Part shown: positions 30,206 through 39,326 of the stretch, piece by piece
Layout of the letters: each line of letters begins with the position of its first letter
How positions within the stretch are numbered: the stretch's first letter is position 1
NCBI RefSeq assembly: GCF_900446255.1
Contig: NZ_UIGI01000001.1
Span: 2,754,763-2,818,762 of the forward strand
Length of the DNA stretch: 64,000 nt
Origin: Buttiauxella agrestis
Lineage (GTDB): Bacteria > Pseudomonadota > Gammaproteobacteria > Enterobacterales > Enterobacteriaceae
Direction: 5' to 3'
The notes under the pieces: model-generated
Seen by the model: only the letters and a program-made list of their open reading frames with translations
Told to the model about the DNA's origin: nothing
Database searches by the model: none
Translations under genes and position numbers: made by a program

Positions 30206-30228
30206 TTAATCAAAAAAAGAGTGCGACC

Positions 30229-31230
30229 ATGATTGATACCACCCTGCCGCTAACTGATTTGCACCGCCACCTTGATGGCAATATTCGTGCACAAACCATT
30301 CTCGATTTCGGACGCCAGTTTAATTTGCCGCTGCCGGCGGATTCCCTTGAAGCCCTTCGTCCTCACGTACAAGTCGTGGAGACTGCGCCTGACCTGGTGA
30401 GTTTCCTGCAAAAACTGGACTGGGGCGTGAAAGTCCTGGCCGATCTTGATGCCTGTCGCCGTGTGGCGTGGGAAAATATTGAAGATGCCGCGCGTAACGG
30501 CTTGCATTATGTTGAACTGCGTTTTTCACCGGGCTACATGGCGATGACGCATAACCTGCCGGTTGCGGGTGTGGTGGAAGCCGTTATTGAAGGCGTGCAC
30601 CAGGGCTGCCGCGATTTTGGTGTTGAGGCCCGTTTGATTGGCATTATGAGCCGTACTTTCGGTGAAGCTGCATGCCTTGCTGAACTCGAAGCGCTGTTGG
30701 CGCATCGCGATAGCATTACTGCTCTTGACCTGGCGGGTGATGAGTTAGGTTTCCCAGGAAGCCTGTTCCTGAACCATTTCAACCGCGCGCGTGACGCAGG
30801 CTGGCATATCACCGTTCATGCGGGTGAAGCCGCAGGCCCGGAAAGTATCTGGCAGGCGATTCGTGAACTGGGTGCCGAGCGTATCGGTCACGGTGTGAAA
30901 GCCATCGAAGATCCCGCATTAATGGATTTCCTGGCCGAACACGGTATTGGTATTGAGTCTTGCCTGACGTCGAATATCCAGACCAGCACCATCGCGTCGT
31001 TGGATAAGCATCCGTTAGTCACCTTCCTCGAGAAAGGCGTACTGGCGACGATTAATACCGATGATCCTGCGGTTCAGGGCATCGATATTATTCATGAATA
31101 CACGGTTGCCGCACCGCAGGCGGGATTGAGTGCGGCGCAGATTCGCACCGCACAAGAGAATGGTTTGAAAATTGCTTTCTTGTCCGATGCAGAAAAGCAG
31201 GCGCTGATCGCTAAAGTTCGCGCGGCTTAA
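30229..31230 (+). CDS. add: Adenosine deaminase
   Basis: Zinc-dependent purine salvage enzyme deaminating adenosine and deoxyadenosine to inosine forms, 333 residues as in E. coli. Metal ligands His12 and His14 are in [10 protein letters not shown], a third His in [10 protein letters not shown], and the Asp in NTDDPAVQG. The start [11 protein letters not shown] at 30229 matches E. coli; a frame open from 30178 would begin inside the promoter. A hairpin terminator follows that overlaps the end of the convergent transporter gene. Confidence 0.97.
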   Translation: MIDTTLPLTDLHRHLDGNIRAQTILDFGRQFNLPLPADSLEALRPHVQVVETAPDLVSFLQKLDWGVKVLADLDACRRVAWENIEDAARNGLHYVELRFSPGYMAMTHNLPVAGVVEAVIEGVHQGCRDFGVEARLIGIMSRTFGEAACLAELEALLAHRDSITALDLAGDELGFPGSLFLNHFNRARDAGWHITVHAGEAAGPESIWQAIRELGAERIGHGVKAIEDPALMDFLAEHGIGIESCLTSNIQTSTIASLDKHPLVTFLEKGVLATINTDDPAVQGIDIIHEYTVAAPQAGLSAAQIRTAQENGLKIAFLSDAEKQALIAKVRAA

Positions 31231-31239
31231 ACCTGTTAA

Positions 31240-31276
31240 AGCTTGGGTCAGGAAACTGACTCAAGCTCTCTTTTTT
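31240..31276 (+). terminator. Terminator of add
   Basis: AGCTTGGGTCAG, loop GAAA, CTGACTCAAGCT and, after TCTC, a run of T. It overlaps the last codons of the convergent gene. Confidence 0.82.
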
Positions 31277-32246
31277 CCTTCGCCGTTTTTTTCGCGTAGC
31301 GTTGTGCAAGCACCGCACAAACCATCAATTGCACCTGGTGGAAGATCATCAGCGGCAGCACCATCATCCCCACGGCACTCGCCGGGAACAGCACGTTTGC
31401 CATGGGCACGCCATTGGCCAGGCTTTTCTTCGAGCCACAAAACACAATGGTAATTTCGTCTGCCGTGTTGAACCCCATCAAGCGTGCTACCCAGGTGTTG
31501 ATCACCAGCACAATCGCCAGCAACACGATGGAACAACCGAGCACGCCGAGCAGCGCGGTGCCATTTACCTGCTGCCAGATGCCTTCCACCACCGCTTCGC
31601 TAAATGCCACATACACCACCAGCAAAATGGATGAGCGGTCTGTCAGGCTTATCAATTTCTTATGTTTATCGACCCAGCGGCCAATCAACGGGCGCGACAA
31701 ATGCCCCACCACAAACGGCACCATCAATTGTAGGACGATTTTCCCAATCGCATGCAGCGTGTCAGTGCTTCCTTCCTGAGTATTCATCAGCGCGCCGACT
31801 AAAACGGGCGACAGGAAAATCCCCAGAATGCTTGAAGCCGATGCGCTACACACCGCCGCCGCAACGTTGCCGCCCGCGACTGAAGTAAATGCAATGGCCG
31901 ACTGCACCGTGGCAGGTAGCGCACAAAGATAGAGGAAGCCCATATACAGCGGCTGATTAAGAATGGCGGGCGAGAGAAAACCCATCGCCAGGCCTAATAA
32001 TGGAAACAGCGCGAAGGTGCTGAGAAACACGACAAGATGTAATTTCCAGTGCCCCATTCCCGCCACAACGGCGTCGCGCGAAAGTTTGGCTCCGTGCATG
32101 AAAAACAGCAGCGCAATCGCGGCGGTTGTCAGATATTCGAACACCGTTTTGATGGTCCCTTCGCAGGGGAAGAGTGAAGCCACCACGACCACACCAATCA
32201 TAATCAGCAAAAACGGGTCAATTTTCAGACGCTGCAACAAATTCAT
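31248..32246 (-). CDS. SBF-like transporter of the bile acid:sodium symporter superfamily (YfeH-like)
   Basis: Integral membrane protein of 332 residues with about ten helices. It strongly resembles E. coli YfeH: shared stretches include TTAAIALLFFMHGAKLSR, SAIAFTSVAGGNVAAAV and GSKKSLANGVPMANVLFP. Substrate is unknown; the family resembles bile acid symporters but is not shown to carry bile acids. E. coli has yfeH elsewhere, so this is either a paralogue or a relocated copy. It ends convergent to add and starts 34 bases after ynfC ends, same strand. Confidence 0.85.
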   Translation of the reverse strand: MNLLQRLKIDPFLLIMIGVVVVASLFPCEGTIKTVFEYLTTAAIALLFFMHGAKLSRDAVVAGMGHWKLHLVVFLSTFALFPLLGLAMGFLSPAILNQPLYMGFLYLCALPATVQSAIAFTSVAGGNVAAAVCSASASSILGIFLSPVLVGALMNTQEGSTDTLHAIGKIVLQLMVPFVVGHLSRPLIGRWVDKHKKLISLTDRSSILLVVYVAFSEAVVEGIWQQVNGTALLGVLGCSIVLLAIVLVINTWVARLMGFNTADEITIVFCGSKKSLANGVPMANVLFPASAVGMMVLPLMIFHQVQLMVCAVLAQRYAKKTAKEKRELESVS

Positions 32247-32279
32247 CCGGCTTCCTTAAAGCAAGTTTTACCCAGAGTA

Positions 32280-32990
32280 TTAATAGTAATTGATACTGTT
32301 TTTGATGGTGTAACTTTCAACCTTTGGCGGTTCGACACTTTCGTCGGTAATGCGCAACACACATTCCAGCGGGTTGAAATGGCCATCGTAATCGCAGGTT
32401 TGCTTAACCACCGCAATCGCTTTGCCGTTGAGTGTACTTTCGGAGGTGTAATCGAGTTTTTTCTTATCGTCATTACCGGCTTTCGCGGTGATGGCGAGAG
32501 TGTCGGTTTTTGCCGTGGTCGTTTTACCTAAAGGATAGCCCTGCGCATCATATTGATAAGTAATGGCGGTGCCTTCGCCATGAGCCGCGACCACAAAGCC
32601 GTTATCGTCCGTCACATACGTTACGGCAGCGCCGGGTAATTCAGCCAGTTGGCATTTTCCTTGCAGCTTGACTCGCCTTTCCCGACTCACAGAATCAAGA
32701 TAATAATTAGCGTCGAGCACCAGCGTGGCTCCGGTATTATTTTCCAGATCGTGAAATTCGAGTTCGTTGAAACACCCTTCCTCTGACACCAAACCCACCA
32801 CGCGTTTAATCACTTCGCCCTTTTCATTGATGAGCGTTTGGCTGAAATCTTTAACCGGCCCGCGCAACGGATCGAAATCAAATTCATTGGAGAAACTCGC
32901 CATTTCAGGCGTGTAGGAAAGGGTACTGTTCTGATTGTCGCACCCGGCAATAGACCCCGCCAGGGCACAGAGGATAATGATTTTCTTCAC
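32280..32990 (-). CDS. ynfC: Lipoprotein YnfC (UPF0257)
   Basis: Envelope lipoprotein of unknown function, 236 residues, the E. coli YnfC length. The N-terminus with GTG start at 32990, KKIIILCALAGSIAGC, is a lipoprotein signal peptide with Cys as lipidation site. Conserved stretches include LSYTPEMASFSNEFDFDPLRG and the C-terminal YTIKNSINYY. AGGA seven bases upstream supports the GTG start; the longer frame from ATG 33026 would place 12 residues before the signal. It is divergent from ynfD, as in E. coli. Confidence 0.92.
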   Translation of the reverse strand: MKKIIILCALAGSIAGCDNQNSTLSYTPEMASFSNEFDFDPLRGPVKDFSQTLINEKGEVIKRVVGLVSEEGCFNELEFHDLENNTGATLVLDANYYLDSVSRERRVKLQGKCQLAELPGAAVTYVTDDNGFVVAAHGEGTAITYQYDAQGYPLGKTTTAKTDTLAITAKAGNDDKKKLDYTSESTLNGKAIAVVKQTCDYDGHFNPLECVLRITDESVEPPKVESYTIKNSINYY

Positions 32991-33099
32991 GTAAATCCTG
33001 TCATCGACTTGATAGGTAACAATCATGATATAAGCAAATACAGCGATTTACACTAAAGCGACTATTCTTTAATAGCACTCTCAACATAAGGAAGAGATC

Positions 33100-33402
33100 A
33101 TGAAACACTCGATTTGGCTGGGTGTATGTCTGTTAATCGCGACCACTCCAGTGTTAGCCGCGCAGACATCATGCGATAAAGTTAAGGCCGACATTCAGCA
33201 AAAGATTATTAATAACGGTGTCCCTGAGTCGGGATTTAGTTTGACGATTGTCCCTAACGACCAGGCCGACCAACCCGATGCGCAGGTCGTTGGGCATTGC
33301 GCGAATGATACGCAGAAAATCTTATATACGCGTACCAGCAGTGGGAACAATCCGGCAAGTGGCAGCACCACTCAGGATGGAACACAAACCGAGCCGCAGT
33401 AA
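33100..33402 (+). CDS. ynfD: DUF1161 periplasmic protein YnfD
   Basis: Small exported protein, 100 residues, with signal peptide of about 21 residues ending VLAAQ. The mature protein has two Cys and the conserved segment ADIQQKIINNGVPESGFSL followed by HCANDTQKILYTR, typical of DUF1161. The C-terminal tail is Ser/Thr/Gln-rich. Function is unknown. AAGGAAGAG precedes the start. The order ynfC, ynfD, ynfE matches E. coli. Confidence 0.88.
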   Translation: MKHSIWLGVCLLIATTPVLAAQTSCDKVKADIQQKIINNGVPESGFSLTIVPNDQADQPDAQVVGHCANDTQKILYTRTSSGNNPASGSTTQDGTQTEPQ

Positions 33403-33412
33403 CCTCTTAAAC

Positions 33413-33437
33413 CGGGGCATCACCGCCCCGTTCTTTT
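33413..33437 (+). terminator. Terminator of ynfD
   Basis: CGGGGC, short loop, GCCCCG followed by TTCTTTT lies 10 bases after the ynfD stop. Confidence 0.75.
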
Positions 33438-33483
33438 CCCCGCACCATACAAGTCAACTTTCATTCAAAACTCCGCACTAACT

Positions 33484-33497
33484 TTGACCCGTGTTAA
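33484..33497 (+). promoter_or_regulatory. Degenerate FNR-like site upstream of ynfE
   Basis: TTGACCCGTGTTAA matches TTGAT-N4-ATCAA at seven of ten positions. If centred at -41.5, transcription would start near 33532 with TAAAAC (33519-33524) as -10. E. coli ynfE is FNR-activated; the match alone is weak. Confidence 0.4.
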
Positions 33498-33504
33498 CAA
33501 ACGC

Positions 33505-33520
33505 TACTCCTAAATGAGTA
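33505..33520 (+). promoter_or_regulatory. NarL/NarP 7-2-7 site upstream of ynfE
   Basis: TACTCCT-AA-ATGAGTA is a perfect fit to the NarL/NarP inverted heptamer consensus TACYYMT-N2-AKRRGTA. It lies just after the FNR-like site, where bound NarL would cover the proposed -35/-10 interval, consistent with nitrate repression of ynfE reported in E. coli. Confidence 0.7.
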
Positions 33521-33639
33521 AAACTCATTCCTGACGAAAATATTCGCCTGATAAGCAATTTTTCGCGCCGCTGTCATTACACCTAAAACTACAAAAACAA
33601 TGACATCCCGACCTGAGATAAAATGTCATGGAGTGAGCT

Positions 33640-36081
33640 ATGTCGAACCAAAGTTGCCCTGATGGAATTACCCGTCGAAGCCTGGTGAAAACCAGCGCCA
33701 TTGGTGGGCTTGCCCTTGCGGTTAGTGGTATATCCCTGCCCTTTGGCTTGCGGGCCGCAGCCACGGCTGTTGGCGCCGCGGTAAACCAAAATACTGAAGA
33801 TAAAGTGGTCTGGGGCGCATGTTCTGTGAACTGCGGAAGTCGCTGCGCCCTGCGTTTGCACGTCAGCGATAATGAAGTCACCTGGGTTGAAACCGATAAC
33901 ACCGGGCATGACGTGTATGGCGATCATCAGGTACGCGCTTGTCTGCGTGGACGCTCGATTCGTCGCCGTATCAATCACCCGGAACGCCTGAACTACCCGA
34001 TGAAGCGCGTAGGTAAACGCGGCGAAGGGAAGTTCGAACGCATCTCCTGGGATGAAGCGCTGGACACCATCACCAAAAGCCTGAAAGGCACGGTGGAAAA
34101 GTACGGCAACGAAGCGGTTTATATCAACTACACCTCAGGTGTCGTCGGCGGAAACATTACCCGCTCTTCGCCTTACGCCTCACTGGTTGCCCGCCTGATG
34201 AACAGCTACGGCGGATTTCTCAGCCATTACGGTACTTACAGTACCGCACAAATTGCTTGCGCGATGCCTTACACCTATGGCGGTAACGACGGCAACAGCA
34301 CGTCTGATATTGAAAACAGCAAACTGGTGGTGTTGTTCGGTAATAATCCTGCCGAAACGCGCATGAGCGGCGGCGGCATTACCTGGTATCTTGAGCAGGC
34401 TCGCGAGCGCTCCAACGCACGCATGATCGTTATCGATCCGCGCTACACAGACACCGCAGCCGGGCGCGAAGATGAATGGCTGCCGATTCGTCCGGGTACG
34501 GATGCCGCCCTGGTTGCCGGTATTGCTCACGTTTTGATTCGCGAAAACCTCGTCGACCAACCTTTCCTCGATAAATACTGCGTGGGTTACGATGAGAAAA
34601 CCCTGCCGGAAGACGCGCCCGCCAACTCGCATTACAAAGCCTATATTCTCGGTCAGGGCGACGACGGCGTAGAAAAATCCCCGCAATGGGCGTCGGCGAT
34701 TACCGGTATTCCGGTAGATAAAATCATCAAACTGGCCCGTGAAATTGGCAGTACCAAACCGGCGTATATCGCGCAGGGTTGGGGGCCGCAACGTCAGGCC
34801 AACGGCGAATTAACCTCACGAGCCATCGCTATGCTGCCGATTCTGACCGGCAACGTGGGTATCAATGGCGGTAACAGCGGCGCACGCGAGTCCACCTACA
34901 CCATCACCATTGAACGCATGCCGGTGTTGACGAACCCGGTGAAAACGCAGATTTCCTGCTTTAGCTGGACTGATGCCATCGCTCGCGGGCCAGAAATGAC
35001 CGCCAAACGTGACGGTGTGCGTGGCAAAGATAAGCTCGATGTGCCCATCAAATTCATCTGGAACTACGCCGGTAACACCATTACTAACCAGCATTCCGAC
35101 ATCAATAAAACCCACGATATTCTGCAAGATGACAGCCAATGCGAAATGATTGTGGTCATCGAAAACTTTATGACTTCATCGGCGAAATATGCCGACATCC
35201 TGCTGCCCGATTTAATGACTGTCGAACAACAAGACATTATCCCGAACGATTACGCCGGGAATATGGGCTATCTGATCTTCATCCAACCGGCGACGGAACC
35301 GAAGTTTGAACGCAAGCCGATTTACTGGATTACAAGCGAAGTCGCCCGTCGCCTCGGGCCGGATATCTACCAGAAGTTTACCGAGGGGCGCACCCAGGAA
35401 GAGTGGCTGAAATATCTCTACGCGAAGATGCTGGCAACTGACCCTGCACTGCCGTCGTATGAAGAACTGCGCGCAATGGGAATATATAAGCGTAAAGATC
35501 CGAACGGGCATTTCGTCGCTTATAAAGATTTCCGCACAGATCCAGATGCTAATCCGTTAAAAACGCCGTCCGGTAAAATCGAAATCTACTCCAGCCAGCT
35601 TGCGAAAATCGCCGCCAGTTGGGAGTTGGAAAAAGACGAAACCATCAGTCCACTGCCCATTTACGCCTCCACTTTTGACGGCTGGGACGCCCCTGAACGC
35701 AGCACTTACCCGCTGCAACTTTTCGGCTTCCACTATAAAGCCCGCACCCATTCAAGCTACGGCAACATTGATGTCCTCAAAGCCGCATGTCGCCAGGAAG
35801 TGTGGATTAACCCGATTGATGCACAGGCTCGCGGTATTGCCAGTGGCGATATGGTGCGCGTGTTTAACAGTCGGGGTGAGTTGCGGATCCCGGCGAAAGT
35901 CACGCCTCGCATCATGCCGGGAGTGACCGCCATGGGCCAGGGCGCCTGGCACGAAGCCAATATGACCGGCGACCGCATTGACCACGGTTCGTGCATTAAT
36001 ACGCTGACCTCGCAGCGCCCTTCACCGCTGGCGAAAGGCAATCCACAACATACCAATCTCGTTGATATCCAGAAGGCGTAA
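33640..36081 (+). CDS. ynfE: DMSO reductase-family molybdopterin subunit YnfE (selenate/DMSO reductase)
   Basis: Catalytic bis-MGD subunit of a periplasm-facing anaerobic reductase, 813 residues (E. coli YnfE 808). A Tat signal with ITRRSLVKTSAIGG is at residues 11-24. The first Fe-S site is CSVNCGSRC near residue 60 plus the later Cys of ACLRGRS. Long stretches such as GNNPAETRMSGGGITW and AKYADILLPDLMTVEQQD identify the DmsA family, closer to YnfE than to YnfF. YnfE/F with G and H form a selenate reductase in E. coli. Only one such A subunit is present here. ynfG follows after 10 bases. Confidence 0.93.
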   Translation: MSNQSCPDGITRRSLVKTSAIGGLALAVSGISLPFGLRAAATAVGAAVNQNTEDKVVWGACSVNCGSRCALRLHVSDNEVTWVETDNTGHDVYGDHQVRACLRGRSIRRRINHPERLNYPMKRVGKRGEGKFERISWDEALDTITKSLKGTVEKYGNEAVYINYTSGVVGGNITRSSPYASLVARLMNSYGGFLSHYGTYSTAQIACAMPYTYGGNDGNSTSDIENSKLVVLFGNNPAETRMSGGGITWYLEQARERSNARMIVIDPRYTDTAAGREDEWLPIRPGTDAALVAGIAHVLIRENLVDQPFLDKYCVGYDEKTLPEDAPANSHYKAYILGQGDDGVEKSPQWASAITGIPVDKIIKLAREIGSTKPAYIAQGWGPQRQANGELTSRAIAMLPILTGNVGINGGNSGARESTYTITIERMPVLTNPVKTQISCFSWTDAIARGPEMTAKRDGVRGKDKLDVPIKFIWNYAGNTITNQHSDINKTHDILQDDSQCEMIVVIENFMTSSAKYADILLPDLMTVEQQDIIPNDYAGNMGYLIFIQPATEPKFERKPIYWITSEVARRLGPDIYQKFTEGRTQEEWLKYLYAKMLATDPALPSYEELRAMGIYKRKDPNGHFVAYKDFRTDPDANPLKTPSGKIEIYSSQLAKIAASWELEKDETISPLPIYASTFDGWDAPERSTYPLQLFGFHYKARTHSSYGNIDVLKAACRQEVWINPIDAQARGIASGDMVRVFNSRGELRIPAKVTPRIMPGVTAMGQGAWHEANMTGDRIDHGSCINTLTSQRPSPLAKGNPQHTNLVDIQKA

Positions 36082-36091
36082 GGAATAGCGA

Positions 36092-36709
36092 ATGACAACC
36101 CAATACGGATTTTACATAGATTCCAGCCGCTGCACCGGATGTAAAACTTGCGAGCTGGCTTGCAAGGATTACAAAAACTTAGGCCCGGATGTCAGTTTCC
36201 GCCGCATTTATGAATATGCGGGCGGCGACTGGCAGCAAGACAATGGTGTCTGGCAGCAAAACGTGTTTGCTTATTACCTGTCGATCGCCTGCAACCACTG
36301 CGAAGACCCGGCGTGTACCAAGGTTTGTCCGAGCGGCGCGATGCACAAGCGTGAAGATGGTTTTGTGGTGGTGAATGAAGAAGTTTGCATTGGCTGCCGC
36401 TACTGCCACATGGCCTGCCCGTACGGTGCGCCGCAATACAATGCGGAGAAAGGCCATATGACCAAATGCGATGGCTGCTATTCACGCATCGCGGAAGGCA
36501 AGAAACCTGTTTGCGTCGAATCCTGCCCGCTTCGTGCTCTGGATATGGCTCCGATTGCTGAACTGCGTCAAAAATATGGCAACCAGGCGGCAATCGCGCC
36601 ACTGCCTTCTGCACATTTCACCAAACCCAATATTGTTATTAAACCCAACGCCAACAGCCGCCCTTGTGGGGATAAAACCGGTTATCTGGCCAATCCTCTG
36701 GAGGTCTAA
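36092..36709 (+). CDS. ynfG: Iron-sulfur electron-transfer subunit YnfG (DmsB type)
   Basis: Carries four [4Fe-4S] clusters passing electrons from the membrane anchor to YnfE; 205 residues as in E. coli. Four Cys groups are visible: CTGCKTCELAC (residues 11-21), CNHCEDPACTKVC, CIGCRYCHMACP and the KCDGCYSR ... CVESCP set. Only its own start at 36092 with AAGGAATAG is supported. ynfH begins one base after its stop. Confidence 0.96.
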   Translation: MTTQYGFYIDSSRCTGCKTCELACKDYKNLGPDVSFRRIYEYAGGDWQQDNGVWQQNVFAYYLSIACNHCEDPACTKVCPSGAMHKREDGFVVVNEEVCIGCRYCHMACPYGAPQYNAEKGHMTKCDGCYSRIAEGKKPVCVESCPLRALDMAPIAELRQKYGNQAAIAPLPSAHFTKPNIVIKPNANSRPCGDKTGYLANPLEV

Positions 36710-36710
36710 G

Positions 36711-37568
36711 ATGGGAAGCGGATGGCATGAATGGCCGTTAGTGTTATTTACCGTACTGGGCCAGTGCGTGGTGGGAGCCGTCATTGTGATGGGGCTGGCG
36801 TGGAACTCGGCGAGTAATAATAGCGAGTTACAGCAAAAAATGGTTCGCTCCATGTTCTTTATCTGGGTGCTGATGGGCATTGCGTTTCTGGCATCGGTCA
36901 TGCACCTCGGTTCTCCGCTACGGGCGTTTAATTCGCTCAATCGCGTTGGACAGTCGGCTCTGAGCAATGAAATTGCCAGCGGTTCCGTGTTCTTCGCGGT
37001 GGGCGGTTTCTGGTGGCTGATAGCCGTACTGAAGAAAATGCCGCTGGCGATTGGCCGGATATGGCTTGCCGCAACGATGGTTTTGGGGCTGGTTTTTGTC
37101 TGGGCGATGACTCGCGTTTACCAGATTGACACCGTTCCGACCTGGCACAATAGCTATACCACGCTGAGTTTCTTTACCACCGTGGTGCTGGGTGGCCCGC
37201 TGCTTGGGACTTTGCTGTTACGCGCCGTCGATTATTCCTTCCACCCCATAAAACTCGCTGCGCTGAGCGTGCTGGCGTTATTTGTGGCGGTGGCGATTAT
37301 CGTCCTGCAAGGCAGTGAACTCTCGGCGATTCAAAGTTCCGTTCAGCATGCCAGCGCCCTGGTTCCTGATTACGCCTCGCTTCAGGTCTGGCGCATCGCA
37401 CTGTTAGCGCTCGGTTTAGGCTGCTGGATTTGCCCGCTTTTACGCCGTGTTCAGCCTAAAACTCCTGGCTTGTTGATAGGGTTTATCCTCATCGTTGTCG
37501 GTGAATGTATTGGTCGCGGGATTTTTTATGGCCTGCATATGACCGTCGGCATGGCGGTGGCTGGTTAA
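36711..37568 (+). CDS. ynfH: Membrane anchor subunit YnfH (DmsC type)
   Basis: Quinol-oxidising membrane anchor of the YnfE-YnfG reductase, 285 residues (E. coli 284), with eight predicted membrane helices. The start MGSGWHEWPLVLFTVLGQ at 36711 follows a CTGGAGG ribosome-binding site and matches E. coli. The frame is open much further upstream (36471), but that part overlaps ynfG in another frame. The family of menaquinol-binding DmsC anchors fits the ISP motif-rich neighbour genes. Confidence 0.95.
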   Translation: MGSGWHEWPLVLFTVLGQCVVGAVIVMGLAWNSASNNSELQQKMVRSMFFIWVLMGIAFLASVMHLGSPLRAFNSLNRVGQSALSNEIASGSVFFAVGGFWWLIAVLKKMPLAIGRIWLAATMVLGLVFVWAMTRVYQIDTVPTWHNSYTTLSFFTTVVLGGPLLGTLLLRAVDYSFHPIKLAALSVLALFVAVAIIVLQGSELSAIQSSVQHASALVPDYASLQVWRIALLALGLGCWICPLLRRVQPKTPGLLIGFILIVVGECIGRGIFYGLHMTVGMAVAG

Positions 37569-37580
37569 TTGGTACAAAAT

Positions 37581-37598
37581 GCGCGGGAAAACCCGCGC
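37581..37598 (+). other. Hairpin between ynfH and dmsD
   Basis: GCGCGGG, loop AAAA, CCCGCGC is a perfect 7-bp stem with no T-run. It likely protects the ynfEGH mRNA or tunes dmsD expression. Confidence 0.5.
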
Positions 37599-37615
37599 AA
37601 TTAAGGAAGAAAAGA

Positions 37616-38254
37616 ATGTCTAAAAGTACGTCGGCAACAACACAACGCCTGGCGACCATCGCCCTGACAGGCAGAGTCCTGGGTGCGCTTTATTATCAAG
37701 AACCAAAAAGCCGGGACGTCGCCTCGCTATACGCCTCACTGGCTGACCCGAAATGGGCCGAGCAATGGCCAGTGCAGCACGATGAACTGGCAGCGATTGC
37801 ACAACGCATGACCGACGGGTTGGATTATTCGAAAGAATCACTTAGCGAAGCCTGGCAACGCCTGTTTATTGGCCCTTACGCATTGCCTGCCTCCCCGTGG
37901 GGTTCGGTTTATCTCGATAAAGAAAGTGTCTTGTTTGGCGATTCAATGCTGGAACTGCGCCGCTGGATGCGCAAAAACGATATTTCCAATGAGCAAGAGA
38001 GCAATGAACCGGAAGATCACATTGGTTTGTTATTGATGCTGGCGGCCTGGCTTGCTGAAGAAGGCTTGCAGCAGAAAGTCGATGAACTGCTGGCGTGGCA
38101 CATTCTGCCGTGGAGCGGGCGTTTTCTGGAGCTGTTTATCGCCCATGCCGAACACCCGTTTTATCAGGCATTAGGTGAGCTAACCCAAATCACCCTTGCT
38201 GACTGGCGCACAGACCTGCTGATTCCGGTCGCAACCAAAGAACTACACGCCTAA
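37616..38254 (+). CDS. dmsD: Tat proofreading chaperone DmsD (YnfI)
   Basis: Redox-enzyme maturation chaperone that binds the twin-arginine signal of DmsA/YnfE-type subunits before export. It has 212 residues (E. coli 204). Family landmarks are LFIGPYALPASPWGSVYLD and the helical C-terminus with LPWSGRFLELFIAHAEHPFY. The start at 37616 is preceded by TTAAGGAAG; the longer frame overlaps ynfH. It is the last gene of the reductase operon, acting on YnfE. Confidence 0.94.
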   Translation: MSKSTSATTQRLATIALTGRVLGALYYQEPKSRDVASLYASLADPKWAEQWPVQHDELAAIAQRMTDGLDYSKESLSEAWQRLFIGPYALPASPWGSVYLDKESVLFGDSMLELRRWMRKNDISNEQESNEPEDHIGLLLMLAAWLAEEGLQQKVDELLAWHILPWSGRFLELFIAHAEHPFYQALGELTQITLADWRTDLLIPVATKELHA

Positions 38255-38587
38255 GAATCTGAGAAGCGGTGGATGTCATCCACCCTCTAAAATCATCTCT
38301 CGTAGGTCGGATTAGCGTAGCGACATCCGACACTTACCAAAACAATCAAAGTTACACCGTAACTTCTATCAATCCATTTTAAGACAATTCTTTACCTTCC
38401 TCCTCAAGCGAGGCGGCACAAGGCCAAACCTGTTATTCCCCCAGAAATCATAAGCCTGCTAAATTCCACATAAACTGGAATCATTCCCGTCACGTTGCTA
38501 TAGGTCAAAACACCCTGCCGACACAAGGCATAACAACAGGCGACCCGCGCGGTGGCTATAACACGTGCAACAGGGAGACACACTGCA
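38255..38587. other. Gap with REP unit and osmoprotectant operon promoter
   Basis: This 333-base gap holds one REP unit and an AT-rich stretch that should contain the promoter of the following ABC-transporter operon. No gene is seen. Confidence 0.55.
38301..38335. repeat. Single REP unit
   Basis: CGTAGGTCGGATTAGCGTAG followed by CGACATCCGACACTT is a REP palindrome like those at 28085 and 58866. Confidence 0.75.
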
Positions 38588-39304
38588 ATGCAAAATTCAT
38601 CACTCGTTAAACGCGCCTTCGCAGGTGCATTGGCACTGATCGTCGTGCTCGGGCTGCTCGTCTGGGGAATTGGCCCGGAGACGATCAAAGCCCGTCAGGT
38701 CGATTTGCTCTATCTTGGGCAACAGCACCTGATTTTAGTGTTTAGCTCGATGGCGCTGGCGCTGTTAGTCGGTGTCCCGAGCGGCATTCTGCTCAGTCGC
38801 CCTGCCGCCCGCCGCTGGGCCGAATACGTGATGCAAATATTTAACGTCGGTAATACGCTGCCCCCGCTAGCCGTGCTGGCGCTGGCGATGGTGTTCATCG
38901 GAATTGGTGACAAACCGGCGATCATCGCGCTGTTCCTCGCCTCACTTCTGCCAATTGTTCGTAATACCTATTCGGGTTTATGCGGCGTTCCGGCTTCGCT
39001 CATTGAAGCCGCCAACGGTATCGGCATGACGAAATGGCAGCGTCTGCGCCAGGTCGAGTTACCCAACGCCTGGCCTGTCATTCTGTCGGGGATCCGTATT
39101 GCGACGGCAATTAATGTGGGCACCGCGCCACTGGCATTTTTGATTGGTGCCAGCAGTTACGGCGAACTGATTTTCCCGGGGATATATCTTAACGATTTCC
39201 CGACCCTGATATTAGGTGCCGCCGCCACAGCCCTGTTTGCCCTGATTCTTGATATTGCACTTGCGGGCTTAGGTCGTGTTTTAAGTCCCCACACAGCGAA
39301 ATAA
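38588..39304 (+). CDS. osmY: OsmU-type osmoprotectant ABC transporter, permease 1
   Basis: Membrane permease of 238 residues, BPD-transporter type. It shows an N-terminal membrane helix and the EAA-like loop [20 protein letters not shown], which contacts the ATPase. Gene order (dmsD, permease, binding protein, permease, ATPase, clcB) equals the Salmonella STM1494-1491 OsmU system for glycine betaine and choline-O-sulfate. The symbol follows that Salmonella naming and is not the unrelated E. coli osmY. The frame starts upstream at 38552, but ATG 38588 is closer to a GGGAGA element and begins the membrane protein. Confidence 0.82.
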   Translation: MQNSSLVKRAFAGALALIVVLGLLVWGIGPETIKARQVDLLYLGQQHLILVFSSMALALLVGVPSGILLSRPAARRWAEYVMQIFNVGNTLPPLAVLALAMVFIGIGDKPAIIALFLASLLPIVRNTYSGLCGVPASLIEAANGIGMTKWQRLRQVELPNAWPVILSGIRIATAINVGTAPLAFLIGASSYGELIFPGIYLNDFPTLILGAAATALFALILDIALAGLGRVLSPHTAK

Positions 39305-39326
39305 CAACAATAAAAAGGAGCAAATA

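Larger units (their letters stand above)
29887..30228. other. Patch end and add promoter region
   Basis: This 342-base gap holds reverse-strand coding remnants at 29907-30134 and the add promoter with two inverted repeats from 30158. No intact gene is seen. Confidence 0.5.

Noticed and set aside
34180-34791. Reverse frame of 203 codons inside ynfE
   Set aside because: Antisense shadow of a highly conserved molybdoenzyme gene.
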